Below are positions 44,007 through 52,772 of a stretch of DNA of 64,000 bases, one piece after another. The notes beneath the pieces were generated by a model. That model saw nothing but the letters and a program-made list of their open reading frames with translations, was not told the DNA's origin and made no database searches. Made by a program: the position numbers and the translations under genes. This stretch comes from JASHVB01 sp963780805 (GTDB taxonomy: Bacteria; Pseudomonadota; Alphaproteobacteria; Acetobacterales; Acetobacteraceae), in the NCBI GenBank assembly GCA_963780805.1, contig CAWADP010000009.1, positions 1,178,001 to 1,242,000 of the forward strand, in the 5' to 3' direction. Positions within the stretch are counted from its first letter, which is position 1. Each line of letters opens with the position of its first letter.

Positions 44007-45263
44007 ATGACCGAACCAACCGAAGCTTCCGTCCGCGCCGAGGTGCGTGCCTGGCTGGAGGCGAACTGGAACCCCGATCTCGGCCTGGTCGAATGGCGCA
44101 ACAAGCTGATCAATTCCGGCTGGGGCGTGCCGTCCTGGCCGAAAGCATGGTTCGGCCGCGAGTTGCCGATGGCGCTGGAATTGGCCGTCGAGGACGAGCT
44201 GCAGCGCATCGGGGCCATCACCGTCGCCAAGACCGGCATCCGCCGTCTCGCCGCCGCAACGCTGCTTGTGCATGGCACTGATGCTCAAAAGGAACGGTTC
44301 CTCCGCCGCAGCCTGACCGGCGAGGATACCTGGTGCCAGTTGTTCTCCGAGCCCGGCAGCGGGTCCGATCTCGCCGGCGCCACGACGCGGGCCGAGTTCA
44401 AGGGCAATCGCTGGGTGATCAACGGCCAGAAGGTGTGGACCACCAGCGCGCACCATGCCGATTGGGGCCTGTTGCTGGCGCGCACCGATTGGGACAAGCC
44501 GAAGCATCAGGGGCTGTCGTATTTCGTCCTCGACATCCACCAGCCGGGCGTCACGGTGCAGCCGCTGCGGCAGATGAACGGGCATGCCTCGTTCAACCAG
44601 GTGTTCTTCACAGACGCCGAGGTGCCGCCGGAGAACCTGGTCTCCGAAGTGGGTCGCGGCTGGGCCGTGGCGACGACGACACTGATGCATGAGCGACGCG
44701 GCGCGGACGGTATCTCGCGCTGGGGGCAGGCACCCAGCGGCAAGGGCCGCGTCTATGACGAGGAGCGGGCGGAAACCGCCACCGTCATGGAGCCGTACAA
44801 GTGGTATCCGCAGCGGGCCGGGCGCGTTGATCTGATCGTGGAACGTGCGAAGGCGACGGGTCGCAACACCGATCCGGTGGTGCGCCAGGAAATCGCCAAG
44901 CTGCTGTGTCTGTCGAAATCGGCGGAGTGGACCTCGCGGCGCGCGCGGGCGGCACAGATGCAGGGGCGGCCGCAAGGCCCGGAGGGTTCGCTGGGCAAGC
45001 TGATCTCCAGCCACGTGGCGCGTGCCGCGGCGCGCGTGCACACGCTGATCAGCGGCGCGGACTCGATGCTGACCGGCGAGGATGGCCCGATGAACGGTCT
45101 GATCGCGGAGATTCTCGTCAGCGTGCCGGCGGGATCGATTGCGGGCGGGACGGATGAGATCCAGCGGAACATCATCTCGGAGCGCGTTCTGGGGATGCCG
45201 AAGGAGCCGCGCACCGACAACGACCGGCCGTTCCGGGACGTGCCGAAGAATCTCGTGGTGTGA
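44007..45263 (+). CDS. Acyl-CoA dehydrogenase, long subunit of a probable pair
   Basis: 418 residues from ATG 44007, preceded by CGGAGGAACCC. Motifs: SEPGSGSDLAGATTRAEF for flavin and substrate binding, KVWTTSAHHADWGLLLARTD, and the C-terminal GGTDEIQRNIISERVLGMP. The EVRAWLEANWNP start and central insertion (TTTLMHERRGADG) are typical of the longer subunit of two-chain acyl-CoA dehydrogenases. It probably works with the 376-residue protein upstream. The substrate is unknown; steroid or terpenoid side chains are one possibility from family knowledge. Confidence 0.9.
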   Translation: MTEPTEASVRAEVRAWLEANWNPDLGLVEWRNKLINSGWGVPSWPKAWFGRELPMALELAVEDELQRIGAITVAKTGIRRLAAATLLVHGTDAQKERFLRRSLTGEDTWCQLFSEPGSGSDLAGATTRAEFKGNRWVINGQKVWTTSAHHADWGLLLARTDWDKPKHQGLSYFVLDIHQPGVTVQPLRQMNGHASFNQVFFTDAEVPPENLVSEVGRGWAVATTTLMHERRGADGISRWGQAPSGKGRVYDEERAETATVMEPYKWYPQRAGRVDLIVERAKATGRNTDPVVRQEIAKLLCLSKSAEWTSRRARAAQMQGRPQGPEGSLGKLISSHVARAAARVHTLISGADSMLTGEDGPMNGLIAEILVSVPAGSIAGGTDEIQRNIISERVLGMPKEPRTDNDRPFRDVPKNLVV

Positions 45264-45506
45264 CGGCGGCGACGCCTGTCACTGTGAGCGCGGCGAAGCA
45301 TTCTCCCGGCGAGTACCTCACGTTACGCGCGGGCGATTTGCTCCGCGGCGCCAGCAAGGAACAACGGGCAGCGGGGCGCGCTGTCCCCCCCGCGTCACGC
45401 CGACAAGGTCGGCATCCACGACTTTATTGGCCAGCGGCTCCGAAAGGCGTGGATGCCGACCTGCGTCGGCATGACGCGGGGGTGACGGTGCGATCGCCCA
45501 CCAGAC
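45264..45506. other. Gene-free stretch with a hairpin repeat
   Basis: Holds an inverted repeat with CGCGTCACGCCGACAAGGTC and GCGTCGGCATGACGCGGGGG (arms ~45,388-45,415 and ~45,450-45,485), of the same family as that near 6,000. It lies between convergent genes and may serve as a terminator. Confidence 0.5.
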
Positions 45507-46475
45507 TCAAACGCCCGTTCGATAGTCGCGTACCCGACGGCCACTGTCGTCGAGTTCTACGCCGTGCCCGGCCACCTTGATCCTGACCACCGCATCCGAC
45601 CGCGCTCCAATCTTTGCAAGATCCAGAAAAAAGCCATGGCACCCCCGGCAGAAGCCGGCATCCAGCAGGTCCTGGCGGAACGCGTCGGCCGCGAAGCTTG
45701 CCGCAAGCCGGTCGTCCAGGAACAGCTCCAACGAGACCGGGTCAGCCACCCCTGTCAGTCTGCACCAGCCGTACAGGCGGCCGCCCGCGATGCCCTCGAT
45801 GCGGCCTTCGTAACGCCGCCTGGCGCCGAGCAGGTAGGTCTCCCGGTTCGGTCGGATGGCGCCGACCAGCTGCTGGCGCAACGCCTTGCTATGCGGCAGG
45901 CCGCAGAAGCCGGCAATGGCATCGACCATGTCGCTCGGAAACACCAACGCTTTCTCATAGCTTACCAACAACGTCGGGCATCCGAGCTGCTCGACAAACC
46001 GTACCATCGCTGCCATGTCGTGTCCGGCATCATGCAGCGCCTGCATCGGATCCAGGTATTCCGACAGCGACGTCCGCACCGAAATGGCCAACGGATCGCG
46101 GAACGTCACGATAACGTGGGGCTGGTGGAACAACGGCATGTCTGCCGCGGCCAGCCAACGACACAGCATCGGCAACTTGAATCCCCAGGTGCCGTAGGCG
46201 GCATTCCTTGCCGCAACAAGCTGCAACAGCGCTGCCCGGTCGCCTTCTTCGATGATCCTGGCGACAGCCTCGTCCTCATGGACGATGTCGTTGATCTCCT
46301 CGCCCATGAACATGCCAACCTGGCGCAGCATCGACGCGACCAGGGTTGTTCCCGACCGATAGAGGCCGGTGACGATGAACGTGCGGCCGGCACGCCCCGC
46401 GTCGCCGGCCTGCGGGCGCAGCACGACGAACCCCTTGTTCACCAGATCGCCGGCTGACCTGTCCGTATCGCTCAT
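45507..46475 (-). CDS. Sulfotransferase-like protein with C-terminal extra domain
   Basis: 322 residues from ATG 46475. The segment FIVTGLYRSGTTLVASMLRQVG (trimmed: GLYRSGTTLVASML) is the 5'-phosphosulfate loop of PAPS sulfotransferases, and HVIVTFRDPLAISVRTSL carries the 3'-phosphate-binding R/S pair. After ~residue 225 comes an extra region (RRRYEGRIEGIAGGRLYGWC, LELFLDDRLAASFAADAF) that resembles beta-rich domains attached to glycan-modifying enzymes. Substrate unknown. It follows the P-loop NTPase gene on the same strand with a repeat between. Confidence 0.75.
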   Translation of the reverse strand: MSDTDRSAGDLVNKGFVVLRPQAGDAGRAGRTFIVTGLYRSGTTLVASMLRQVGMFMGEEINDIVHEDEAVARIIEEGDRAALLQLVAARNAAYGTWGFKLPMLCRWLAAADMPLFHQPHVIVTFRDPLAISVRTSLSEYLDPMQALHDAGHDMAAMVRFVEQLGCPTLLVSYEKALVFPSDMVDAIAGFCGLPHSKALRQQLVGAIRPNRETYLLGARRRYEGRIEGIAGGRLYGWCRLTGVADPVSLELFLDDRLAASFAADAFRQDLLDAGFCRGCHGFFLDLAKIGARSDAVVRIKVAGHGVELDDSGRRVRDYRTGV

Positions 46476-46491
46476 CCGCCCTTCCGCCGCA

Positions 46492-46562
46492 CGCAGGCCC
46501 GGAGTCACTCGCAGGCCCGGAGTCACTCGCAGGCCCGGAGTTCGCACTCCGCAGGCCCGGAG
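46492..46562. repeat. 18-bp tandem repeat after the NTPase stop codon
   Basis: Copies of CGCAGGCCCGGAGTCACT at 46,492 and 46,510, then two copies with small insertions up to the TCA (stop of the NTPase gene on the minus strand) at 46,563. It separates the NTPase gene from the sulfotransferase-like gene. Confidence 0.85.
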
Positions 46563-47576
46563 TCAGAAGAGCGCCGCAGGTGCGCCGCGTGCAAGGTTCA
46601 GCGCCGGCACGCCGCACAGTTCCTGCGTGCGTTGCTGGATGGTCGGCGTATCGGTACACGGCCCGGCAATCAGCGTGATCGCCAATCCCATCTCCGCCAG
46701 CACCGTTTTCGCCCCCAGTGCGGCCAGCGAATCGGAAGCCACCAGAATCAGCTTCGCCTCGGGCCGGCGCCGCGCGGCGCTGCCCAGGAATACCGGCACG
46801 TTGGCGCCCAGGATGTCGCCGCCGCATTCCACCAGCACGGCGTCAACCTCGGCGGACAGGCATGTGTCCAACATGGTCTCGAACACAGGACCGATATCAG
46901 GGCGGCCCGACGGATACGTCGTGGGCAGGCCGAAATCCACGCAATCGAAACAAGGTGCCGCGCCGAAATCCTGATAGCTATGCAATTCGGTCAGCGAGGA
47001 CGTGCCCGTTGCCTTCAGCGCCGCCACGCGCTGGCGTCCGCTGCGGCGCAGTGCCCGCAGCACGCTGACCGCCGCCGTTGTCTTGCCGACTTCCGAGGAT
47101 GTGCCGACCACCAGGAACACGGGCGCGCCGCGATCATCTGCCTGGCCCGGTCCGGGTGCCACTGCGAACTGCCGCATGTTCAGTACCGTCCCATCGGCAT
47201 CCAGCACCACGCCGCGGAACGTCACGCGCCCGAGATGACCCTTCTCACGCGGCGAATCGCCGAGAAACGCGCCCACCGCCCCACCATCGGCGAGCAGCCA
47301 GTACTCGTCGCCCGGGACCAGCCCGCCGTCCGGCACGCGACCGACTACCCAACGTGTGGATTCACGATGCCCGGGCGTGCCCAGAAACGTATCGCCCGGT
47401 GCGAGCGTCATGGCCCGCCCGGTGACCGCCTCGGCGCTCAGCGGCGCGGCCGCGGTGAGCAACACGAAGGCGCAGACATCGCCTTCCCGCCCGCATTGCT
47501 CCGACACGCGCATCGCCCGGCCGGCCGGCATGCGCCGCAGCACCGACAGGCATTTCACATCGGCGGGCAACAGCAA
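46563..47576 (-). CDS. P-loop NTPase with N-terminal beta-rich domain (BioD/MobB-like fold)
   Basis: 337 residues if started at TTG 47576, chosen because GGAG lies six bases upstream. An N-terminal half (~1-150; REGDVCAFVLL, LVPGDEYWLLADGGAVGAFLG, GRVTFRGVVLDADGTVLNM) precedes an NTPase with Walker A VVGTSSEVGKTTAAV (K165) and a switch-like LVECGGDILGANVPVFLG. The latter resembles dethiobiotin synthetase or DUF1611-like ATPases. No ligand can be named. It lies between a 58-residue protein gene and a sulfotransferase-like gene in one direction, so the three probably form a unit. Confidence 0.6.
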   Translation of the reverse strand: MLLPADVKCLSVLRRMPAGRAMRVSEQCGREGDVCAFVLLTAAAPLSAEAVTGRAMTLAPGDTFLGTPGHRESTRWVVGRVPDGGLVPGDEYWLLADGGAVGAFLGDSPREKGHLGRVTFRGVVLDADGTVLNMRQFAVAPGPGQADDRGAPVFLVVGTSSEVGKTTAAVSVLRALRRSGRQRVAALKATGTSSLTELHSYQDFGAAPCFDCVDFGLPTTYPSGRPDIGPVFETMLDTCLSAEVDAVLVECGGDILGANVPVFLGSAARRRPEAKLILVASDSLAALGAKTVLAEMGLAITLIAGPCTDTPTIQQRTQELCGVPALNLARGAPAALF

Positions 47577-47610
47577 GCGAGGCTCCTGCCGGAGTCGCGG
47601 GAGCGAAACT

Positions 47611-47787
47611 TCAGCCGCCGGCCTTGCCTTCGTCGTCGAGTACAACGATGACCGGGCCGTTGCTCTTCAACTTTGCCTTTTGCTTGTCGTCGAGACCCAA
47701 CAGGCTGGCGAGCTGCTCCAGCTTATCGTCTGCAACGAACTGCACGACGCTGTAGGTACCGGACACCTTGCGGATGGAGGCATTCAT
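47611..47787 (-). CDS. 58-residue protein of unknown function
   Basis: From ATG 47787 behind AAGGGAGACGCGCA. The sequence begins MNASIRKVSGTYSVVQFVAD and ends VIVVLDDEGKAGG, with an amphipathic helix KLEQLASLLGLDDKQKAKL between. No signal peptide, no cysteine, no membrane segment. It could be a small partner or a modified peptide precursor, but nothing in it proves this. The NTPase start lies 34 bp downstream. Confidence 0.6.
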   Translation of the reverse strand: MNASIRKVSGTYSVVQFVADDKLEQLASLLGLDDKQKAKLKSNGPVIVVLDDEGKAGG

Positions 47788-48100
47788 TGCGCGTCTCCCT
47801 TGGGTCATTCGCTTGCCAATATCTTCAGAACACAATGCGGCAGATTTCTCGCGCCGCCAACCGGGAATCGGCGGCACGCGCCCCGTCCCCAATGTCACCC
47901 GCGCATGTCGCCCGCCGCTTGTCACCTATTCCTCTTGTCACCTATTCCTACTCTGTCATGGCCGACGCAGGCCGGCCACCCACGGCCATCCTGCTGGGGG
48001 GAGGACAAGCCGTGGGTGGCCGGCCTGCGCCGGCCATGACACAGTAGGACGATGCCGCACTTGCGAAGATGGTGGGCTGGTCGGGTAAAGGGCAACAACC
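47788..48100. other. Divergent regulatory region with palindromic repeat
   Basis: Between the 58-residue protein gene (minus) and the cyclase gene (plus). It contains the ~100-bp palindrome 47,947-48,048 and tandem pieces CTTGTCACCTATTCC; no gene. Confidence 0.5.
47947..48048. repeat. ~100-bp palindromic intergenic repeat, copy 2
   Basis: Starts CCTACTCTGTCATGGCC and ends GGCCATGACACAGTAGG, with inner arms GCAGGCCGGCCACCCACG and CGTGGGTGGCCGGCCTGC. Outer and inner arms are nearly perfect complements. The element matches 13,463-13,563. Confidence 0.88.
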
Positions 48101-51100
48101 ATGGACTGCCTGCGCTGCGGAGCGACAGCGCCGGAAGGCAAACGTTTTTGCGGCGATTGCGGCGCGCCCCTGCCATGGGGCTGTGCGTCCTGCGGCAGCG
48201 CCAACCCTGCCGGAACCCGTTTCTGCGGTAATTGCGGCCTGGAGGCGACCGGCCTTCCCCCACCTGCTCCTTCCGAACAGCCGCAGCCGGCGCCAGGCCC
48301 GGAACGCCGTCAGCTTACGGTGATGTTCTGCGACCTGGTGGGTTCCACGGCACTCGGCGCGCGGCTCGATCCGGAGGATCTGCGCGAAGTCATCGCAGCG
48401 TTTCATCATTCCGTCACCGCCGAGGTGATCCGCTATGGCGGCTTCGTTGCCCGCTACATGGGCGACGGGTTGCTGGTCTATTTCGGATACCCGACGGCAC
48501 GCGAAACCGACGCCGAGCATGCCGTGCGGGCCGGGCTGTCGCTGGTGGAAGCGGTGAGCCGGCTCTCCACGATGGCCGGCCCGGCTGACACGTTGGCCAC
48601 GCGGGTTGGCATCGCCACCGGCCTGGCGGTAGTGGGCGACCTGATCGGCGCCGGCGCCTCGCGTGAGGAAGCCGTGGTCGGCGCTACCCCCAACCTCGCG
48701 GCGCGGCTGCAATCGTTGGCGGACAAAAACACTGTACTGATTTCGGATGCGACGCAGCAACTCACGGGGGGGTTGTTCGAGTACCGCGCATTGGGGGCGG
48801 TGGCAGTACGCGGCTACGACACCCCGATCCAGGCATGGCAGGTGCTGCGAGAAGGCACGCTCGACAGCCGCTTCGAGGCGCTGCGTTCCGGCGGCCACAT
48901 CCCCTTGCTCGGCCGCGACGAGGAGCTGGCGCTGTTGCTCCGCCGCTGGGACCAGGCGAGCGGCGGCGAGGGGCGGGTGGTCCTGCTTTCCGGCGAGCCG
49001 GGCATCGGCAAATCGCGCCTCGGCGCGGCACTCGACGAGCAATTGCGCGAGGTGCCGCATCTGCGGCTGCGCTGGTTCTGCGCGCCGCATTACCAGGACA
49101 GCGCGCTGCATCCGATCATGGCGATGTTCGCGCGGCGCGCCGGGTTTCTCGCCCATGACGACGCGCGCACGCGGCTGGCCAAGCTGGAAGCGTTGCTGGC
49201 GCACAGCGATCCGACGTTAGAAGAAGTCGCCCTGATCGCCGATCTGATGTCGCTGCCGGTGGCCGCCGATGCTCGGCTGGGCGAACTCACGCCGCAGCGC
49301 CGCAAGGAACGCAGCTTCACCGCGGTGCTACGCCAGCTCGAAGCACTGGCGCGCGCGCAGCCGATCCTGGGCGTGTTCGAAGACTTGCACTGGGCCGATC
49401 CGACGTCGCTGGAATTGCTCGAGCGGCTGGTGGCGATGCTCGAGCACATGCCGATGTTGTTGCTCGCGACGTCGCGGCCGGAACTGCAGCTTTCCTGGAC
49501 CGGCCACGCGCATGTGTCGGTGGTGATGCTGAACCGGCTGGGGCGGCAGCAGGCGGCTTCGTTGGTGGAGAAAGTCGCCGCCGGCAGCGCTCTTCCGCCG
49601 CAAGTCATCGAGCAAATCGTCGCCCATGCCGACGGCGTTCCCTTGTTCGTCGAGGAACTGACCAAGACGGTGCTGGTCAGTGGCGCCGTTGCGCAGGAAG
49701 CGCGGCGGACGGCGACGGAATTGCACCCGCCAGTGGTGGTACCGAGCTCGCTGCATGCATCGCTGATGTCGCGTCTCGACCGGCTGGCGAGCGTGAAGGA
49801 AGTGGCGCAGATGGGCGCGGTGATCGGCCGCGAGTTTTCGTTCGAAACGTTTCTGGCGGCGTTCCACCTACCGCGCGACCTGGTGGGGGCGAGCCTTCGC
49901 GCGTTGGTCGATGGCGACGTGATGGTGGAGCGCGGACGGCCGCCGAACGCAGTGTACAGCTTCAAGCACGCGCTGATGCAGGACGCCGCCTATGGTTCGC
50001 TGCTGCGCGACCGCCGCCGCGCGCTGCACCAACAGGTGGCGGAGATGCTGCGGGCCCGTCCTGGCAACGCGCCGCCGGAACCGGAGCTGCTGGCGTACCA
50101 TTTCGCCGAGGCGGGCGTCGCGGACCGCGCCATCGATTATCATCTGAAGGCGGCGGAACAGGCGATGGCGCGCTGTGCGATCGCCGAAATGGTCAGCCAT
50201 CTGCGCCGCGGCCTGCGCCTGTTGCAGACTTTGCCGGACGGCCCGGCGACGCGGCGGCGCGAACTCTTGTTGCAGGCGGCGCTGGGACGGGGCCTGATCG
50301 ACCAGGTCGGGTCGGCCAGCGACGAAGGCCACGCTGCTTTCATGCGCGCGCGCGAGCTGTGCCTGGAACTGAACGAAACGGACCTGCTGCTGCCCATCCT
50401 GTACGGCCTGCAGGTCTATCATTTCACCCACGCCGAGCCGGAAGTGGTGATCCGCTACGCACGTGAGATTCTGGATCTGGGCGCGCGCACCGGCAGCCGC
50501 CAGGCGACCATCCTGGGCGAGCGCGTCGGCGGCAGCGCGTATTTGTTGCTCGGGCGTTTTGCCGAGGCGCGCACGGCGTATGAGAACCTGCTGCGGCTTT
50601 ATGAAGCCAGCGTGGCGTCCGAGCCGCTCGCCGACACCGGGCGCAATCCGATGGTCGCCGGGTGCTCTTTCCTTGGCATCTGCCTCACGGTGATGGGCTA
50701 TCCGGAGCAAGGCCGCGCGGTGACCCAGCGGGGGATGGCGCACGCCGAAGCGATCGAGCATGCGATTAGCGTCGTGTTCATCCTGCGCCGCGGGAACGTC
50801 ACGTCGATGCTGCGTCGCGACGTGGCGGAGGTGCGGCAGAAAGCGGCGCGGCTGCTGGAGTTGTCGATTGATTACGAAACGTTCCTGGGCGGCCCGGAGG
50901 GGCGGTTCTTTGAGGCCTGGGCGGCGCTGCACGACGGCGACGATCCGGCGATGGCGGCACAGTTGCGGGAATCGCTCGATCAGTTGGACAGCACCAACAT
51001 CTGGGCGCTGCTGTCGTATTTCATGGCCGCCGCGGCGGAGTTGAAAGGCGAGCATGGCGACCGCGAAAGCGCCAGCATGCTGCTGGCCCGCGCCGCGGAG

Positions 51101-51403
51101 CTGGCGAGGCTGACCGGTGAGCAATGGTGCCTGCCGGAGATCACCCGGCTGCGGGCGCGTTACGATGCGGTGGATGCCGCGGAGAGCGCCGCTATGCTGC
51201 GTGAGGCGCTTGCGGTGGCGCGCATGCAGGGTGCGAAACTATGGGAGCTGCGCGCCGCGACGGATTTGGCGCGGCTGCTGTGCGCGCGGGGGGAGCACGA
51301 TGCGGCGCGTGAACTGCTGGCGCCGGTCTGTGCGTGGTACGCTGAAGGGCCGGACAGCGAAGATTTGGCCAGGGCACGTGAAGCTATGCGGCTGGTCGAA
51401 TGA
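48101..51403 (+). CDS. Zinc-ribbon / class III nucleotide cyclase / ATPase / TPR signalling protein
   Basis: 1,100 residues. Two C4 zinc ribbons (C3, C6, C17, C20 and C28, C31, C42, C45) are followed by a class III cyclase domain (~70-250) with both metal aspartates, D78 in MFCDLVGST and D122 in YMGDGLLV. An AAA/STAND-type ATPase follows: Walker A GEPGIGKS with K304 and Walker B-like VFEDLHWAD near 428. From ~640 to the end there are TPR-like helical repeats. The architecture is known in many alphaproteobacteria; target and signal are unknown. It probably makes cAMP or cGMP in the cytoplasm under control of the ATPase/TPR part. It is a single-gene unit. Confidence 0.92.
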   Translation: MDCLRCGATAPEGKRFCGDCGAPLPWGCASCGSANPAGTRFCGNCGLEATGLPPPAPSEQPQPAPGPERRQLTVMFCDLVGSTALGARLDPEDLREVIAAFHHSVTAEVIRYGGFVARYMGDGLLVYFGYPTARETDAEHAVRAGLSLVEAVSRLSTMAGPADTLATRVGIATGLAVVGDLIGAGASREEAVVGATPNLAARLQSLADKNTVLISDATQQLTGGLFEYRALGAVAVRGYDTPIQAWQVLREGTLDSRFEALRSGGHIPLLGRDEELALLLRRWDQASGGEGRVVLLSGEPGIGKSRLGAALDEQLREVPHLRLRWFCAPHYQDSALHPIMAMFARRAGFLAHDDARTRLAKLEALLAHSDPTLEEVALIADLMSLPVAADARLGELTPQRRKERSFTAVLRQLEALARAQPILGVFEDLHWADPTSLELLERLVAMLEHMPMLLLATSRPELQLSWTGHAHVSVVMLNRLGRQQAASLVEKVAAGSALPPQVIEQIVAHADGVPLFVEELTKTVLVSGAVAQEARRTATELHPPVVVPSSLHASLMSRLDRLASVKEVAQMGAVIGREFSFETFLAAFHLPRDLVGASLRALVDGDVMVERGRPPNAVYSFKHALMQDAAYGSLLRDRRRALHQQVAEMLRARPGNAPPEPELLAYHFAEAGVADRAIDYHLKAAEQAMARCAIAEMVSHLRRGLRLLQTLPDGPATRRRELLLQAALGRGLIDQVGSASDEGHAAFMRARELCLELNETDLLLPILYGLQVYHFTHAEPEVVIRYAREILDLGARTGSRQATILGERVGGSAYLLLGRFAEARTAYENLLRLYEASVASEPLADTGRNPMVAGCSFLGICLTVMGYPEQGRAVTQRGMAHAEAIEHAISVVFILRRGNVTSMLRRDVAEVRQKAARLLELSIDYETFLGGPEGRFFEAWAALHDGDDPAMAAQLRESLDQLDSTNIWALLSYFMAAAAELKGEHGDRESASMLLARAAELARLTGEQWCLPEITRLRARYDAVDAAESAAMLREALAVARMQGAKLWELRAATDLARLLCARGEHDAARELLAPVCAWYAEGPDSEDLARAREAMRLVE

Positions 51404-51445
51404 AGAGAGCCGGGTGAACAGAGGGAGAGGAGGAGAGGAGTGAAC

Positions 51446-51484
51446 TCCCCCTCCCACAAGGGGAACCCCTTGGGGGAGGGGGAG
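51446..51484. terminator. Strong hairpin between convergent genes
   Basis: CTCCCCCTCCCACAAGGGG (51,446-51,464) pairs with CCCCTTGGGGGAGGGGAG across a 2-base loop, with one mismatch and one bulge. It lies between the cyclase stop (51,403) and the end of the NIPSNAP gene (51,517). A pyrimidine run but no pure T-run follows, so termination is plausible, not certain. Confidence 0.5.
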
Positions 51485-51516
51485 TCCTCGGAGTCCTCCT
51501 CTCTTCCTTCTCCTTT

Positions 51517-51843
51517 TCACTTCACCGACGAGTACGGCGTCGGCGCAAGGATGAAGTTCTTCACGTTCGCCACGATCGGACCATTCGCCTCGGTCTGTGC
51601 CCGAGCGCTCATCCAGGCCGGATCGGCGCCGAAGGCGTTCCACTTCTTCTCGCGATCAGCCAACAATTCCCATACCAGCATGTAGTACAGGGTCTGGTTT
51701 GATTCGCCGATCACCGTGGTCCAGAAGCCGGCCTGCTTGATGCCGTGCTTCTCCCACAGCTTCAGCGTGATCGTGTCGAAGCGCTTGTTCAGGTCCGGCA
51801 GTCGGCCGGGCACGCACTCATAAATCCGCAGTTCATACAGCAT
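51517..51843 (-). CDS. NIPSNAP family protein
   Basis: 108 residues from ATG 51843, behind GGGAGGTACCAGCG. It begins MLYELRIYECVPGRLPDLNKRF and has GIKQAGFWTTVIGESNQTLYYMLVWE, the dimeric alpha-beta barrel of NIPSNAP proteins. Their biochemical role in bacteria is not settled; they often accompany small-molecule oxidation genes. No related neighbour is seen here. Confidence 0.85.
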   Translation of the reverse strand: MLYELRIYECVPGRLPDLNKRFDTITLKLWEKHGIKQAGFWTTVIGESNQTLYYMLVWELLADREKKWNAFGADPAWMSARAQTEANGPIVANVKNFILAPTPYSSVK

Positions 51844-52090
51844 CGCTGGTACCTCCCGACGGGGAGCATGCGACGGCGCGGGGCACCGGGCAAGTGCGGC
51901 GCCGACAGTGCGGCGCCGGCCAGGGTCATCGCGCGATCAATGCAGCAAGAATCACTGCAGCAAGAGCAGTACGGCCGCGATGAAGCCGTGCTTCGAGTCA
52001 GTCATGATGCGGCGACGCAGCCGGGGCGGATGAGCGAACCGAAACCTGCCGGGGCCGCTGACCTGGCGCGGGAGATCCGGTCGGCACGAA

Positions 52091-52772
52091 TCAGGACGGC
52101 GGGGCCGGCCATGCTCCGGCCCCGGGCGTCAGGCAATAAGTGCGTTGATGACCCCGGACACCGGGCGGCCCGGTCGGCGGACCAGTGCCGCAACGGGCAT
52201 AAACCTTCCGCCGGATGACCGGCGGTGGCGCAAGCGCGGCGTCGCCGGAGACAACGTGCAGTGCCGGCGGTGGAGCATCGGCAGCGCCCTGGCGCAAGAG
52301 CAGTACCAGCCATTGCGTCGGCGGCCGGCGTCGGTGTGGGCATGCCGATCATGCCCGGCACGATGTCGTGATTCTCCCACCACTGCAGCCCGCAGGCCGG
52401 GAGACCGGCGCGGAAGCCCGCCACGCTGCCGCCGAATGCCACGATGCTGCGGGACAGATACCCCCAGTCCGGATGCCCCGGGCCAATGCCGAGGCGGCGG
52501 CACATCCAGGCCATGGCATTGCCGAACGCGCCGCGGCGCGACGCGGCCAGGGCCTGCACGGAGCCCAGCGGCAGGTCCGGCCGGTCGTGCCACCATGACG
52601 GCAGCGCGGAGTGGCAGGGGCGCGCGGCAAACATGCGCCCGAGCGTGCAGCGGATGACCAGCGCGATGAGGTGAGCGATCCACTCCGGCAGGCGCGCGGG
52701 CGCGCCTGGGCCGACCCGATTTGCATCGGGGGAATAGGTGTCGGCGGGAGCGGGGAGACTGTTGCACATCAT
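52091..52772 (-). pseudogene. Acetobacteraceae-type hypothetical protein, frameshifted near the end
   Basis: From ATG 52772 the frame reads MMCNSLPAPADTYSPDANR, then IALVIRCTLGRMFAARPCH, LPSWWHDRPDLPLGSVQALAASRRGAFGNAM, GHPDWGYLSRSIVAFGGSVAGFRAGLP and LQWWENHDIVPGMIG. After this (about 52,300-52,325) coding character moves one base: the second frame reads QWLVLLLRQGAADAPPPALHVV and VIRRKVYARCGTGPP to a stop at 52091. Joined length is ~225 residues with no known domain. The tryptophan-rich pattern looks like a real, lineage-restricted gene. One indel breaks it, or the base call is wrong. Confidence 0.5.

Noticed and set aside
48101..51403. A CBASS-like defence operon around the cyclase
   Set aside because: The cyclase is class III, not a CD-NTase, and no effector or ubiquitin-like gene is adjacent.
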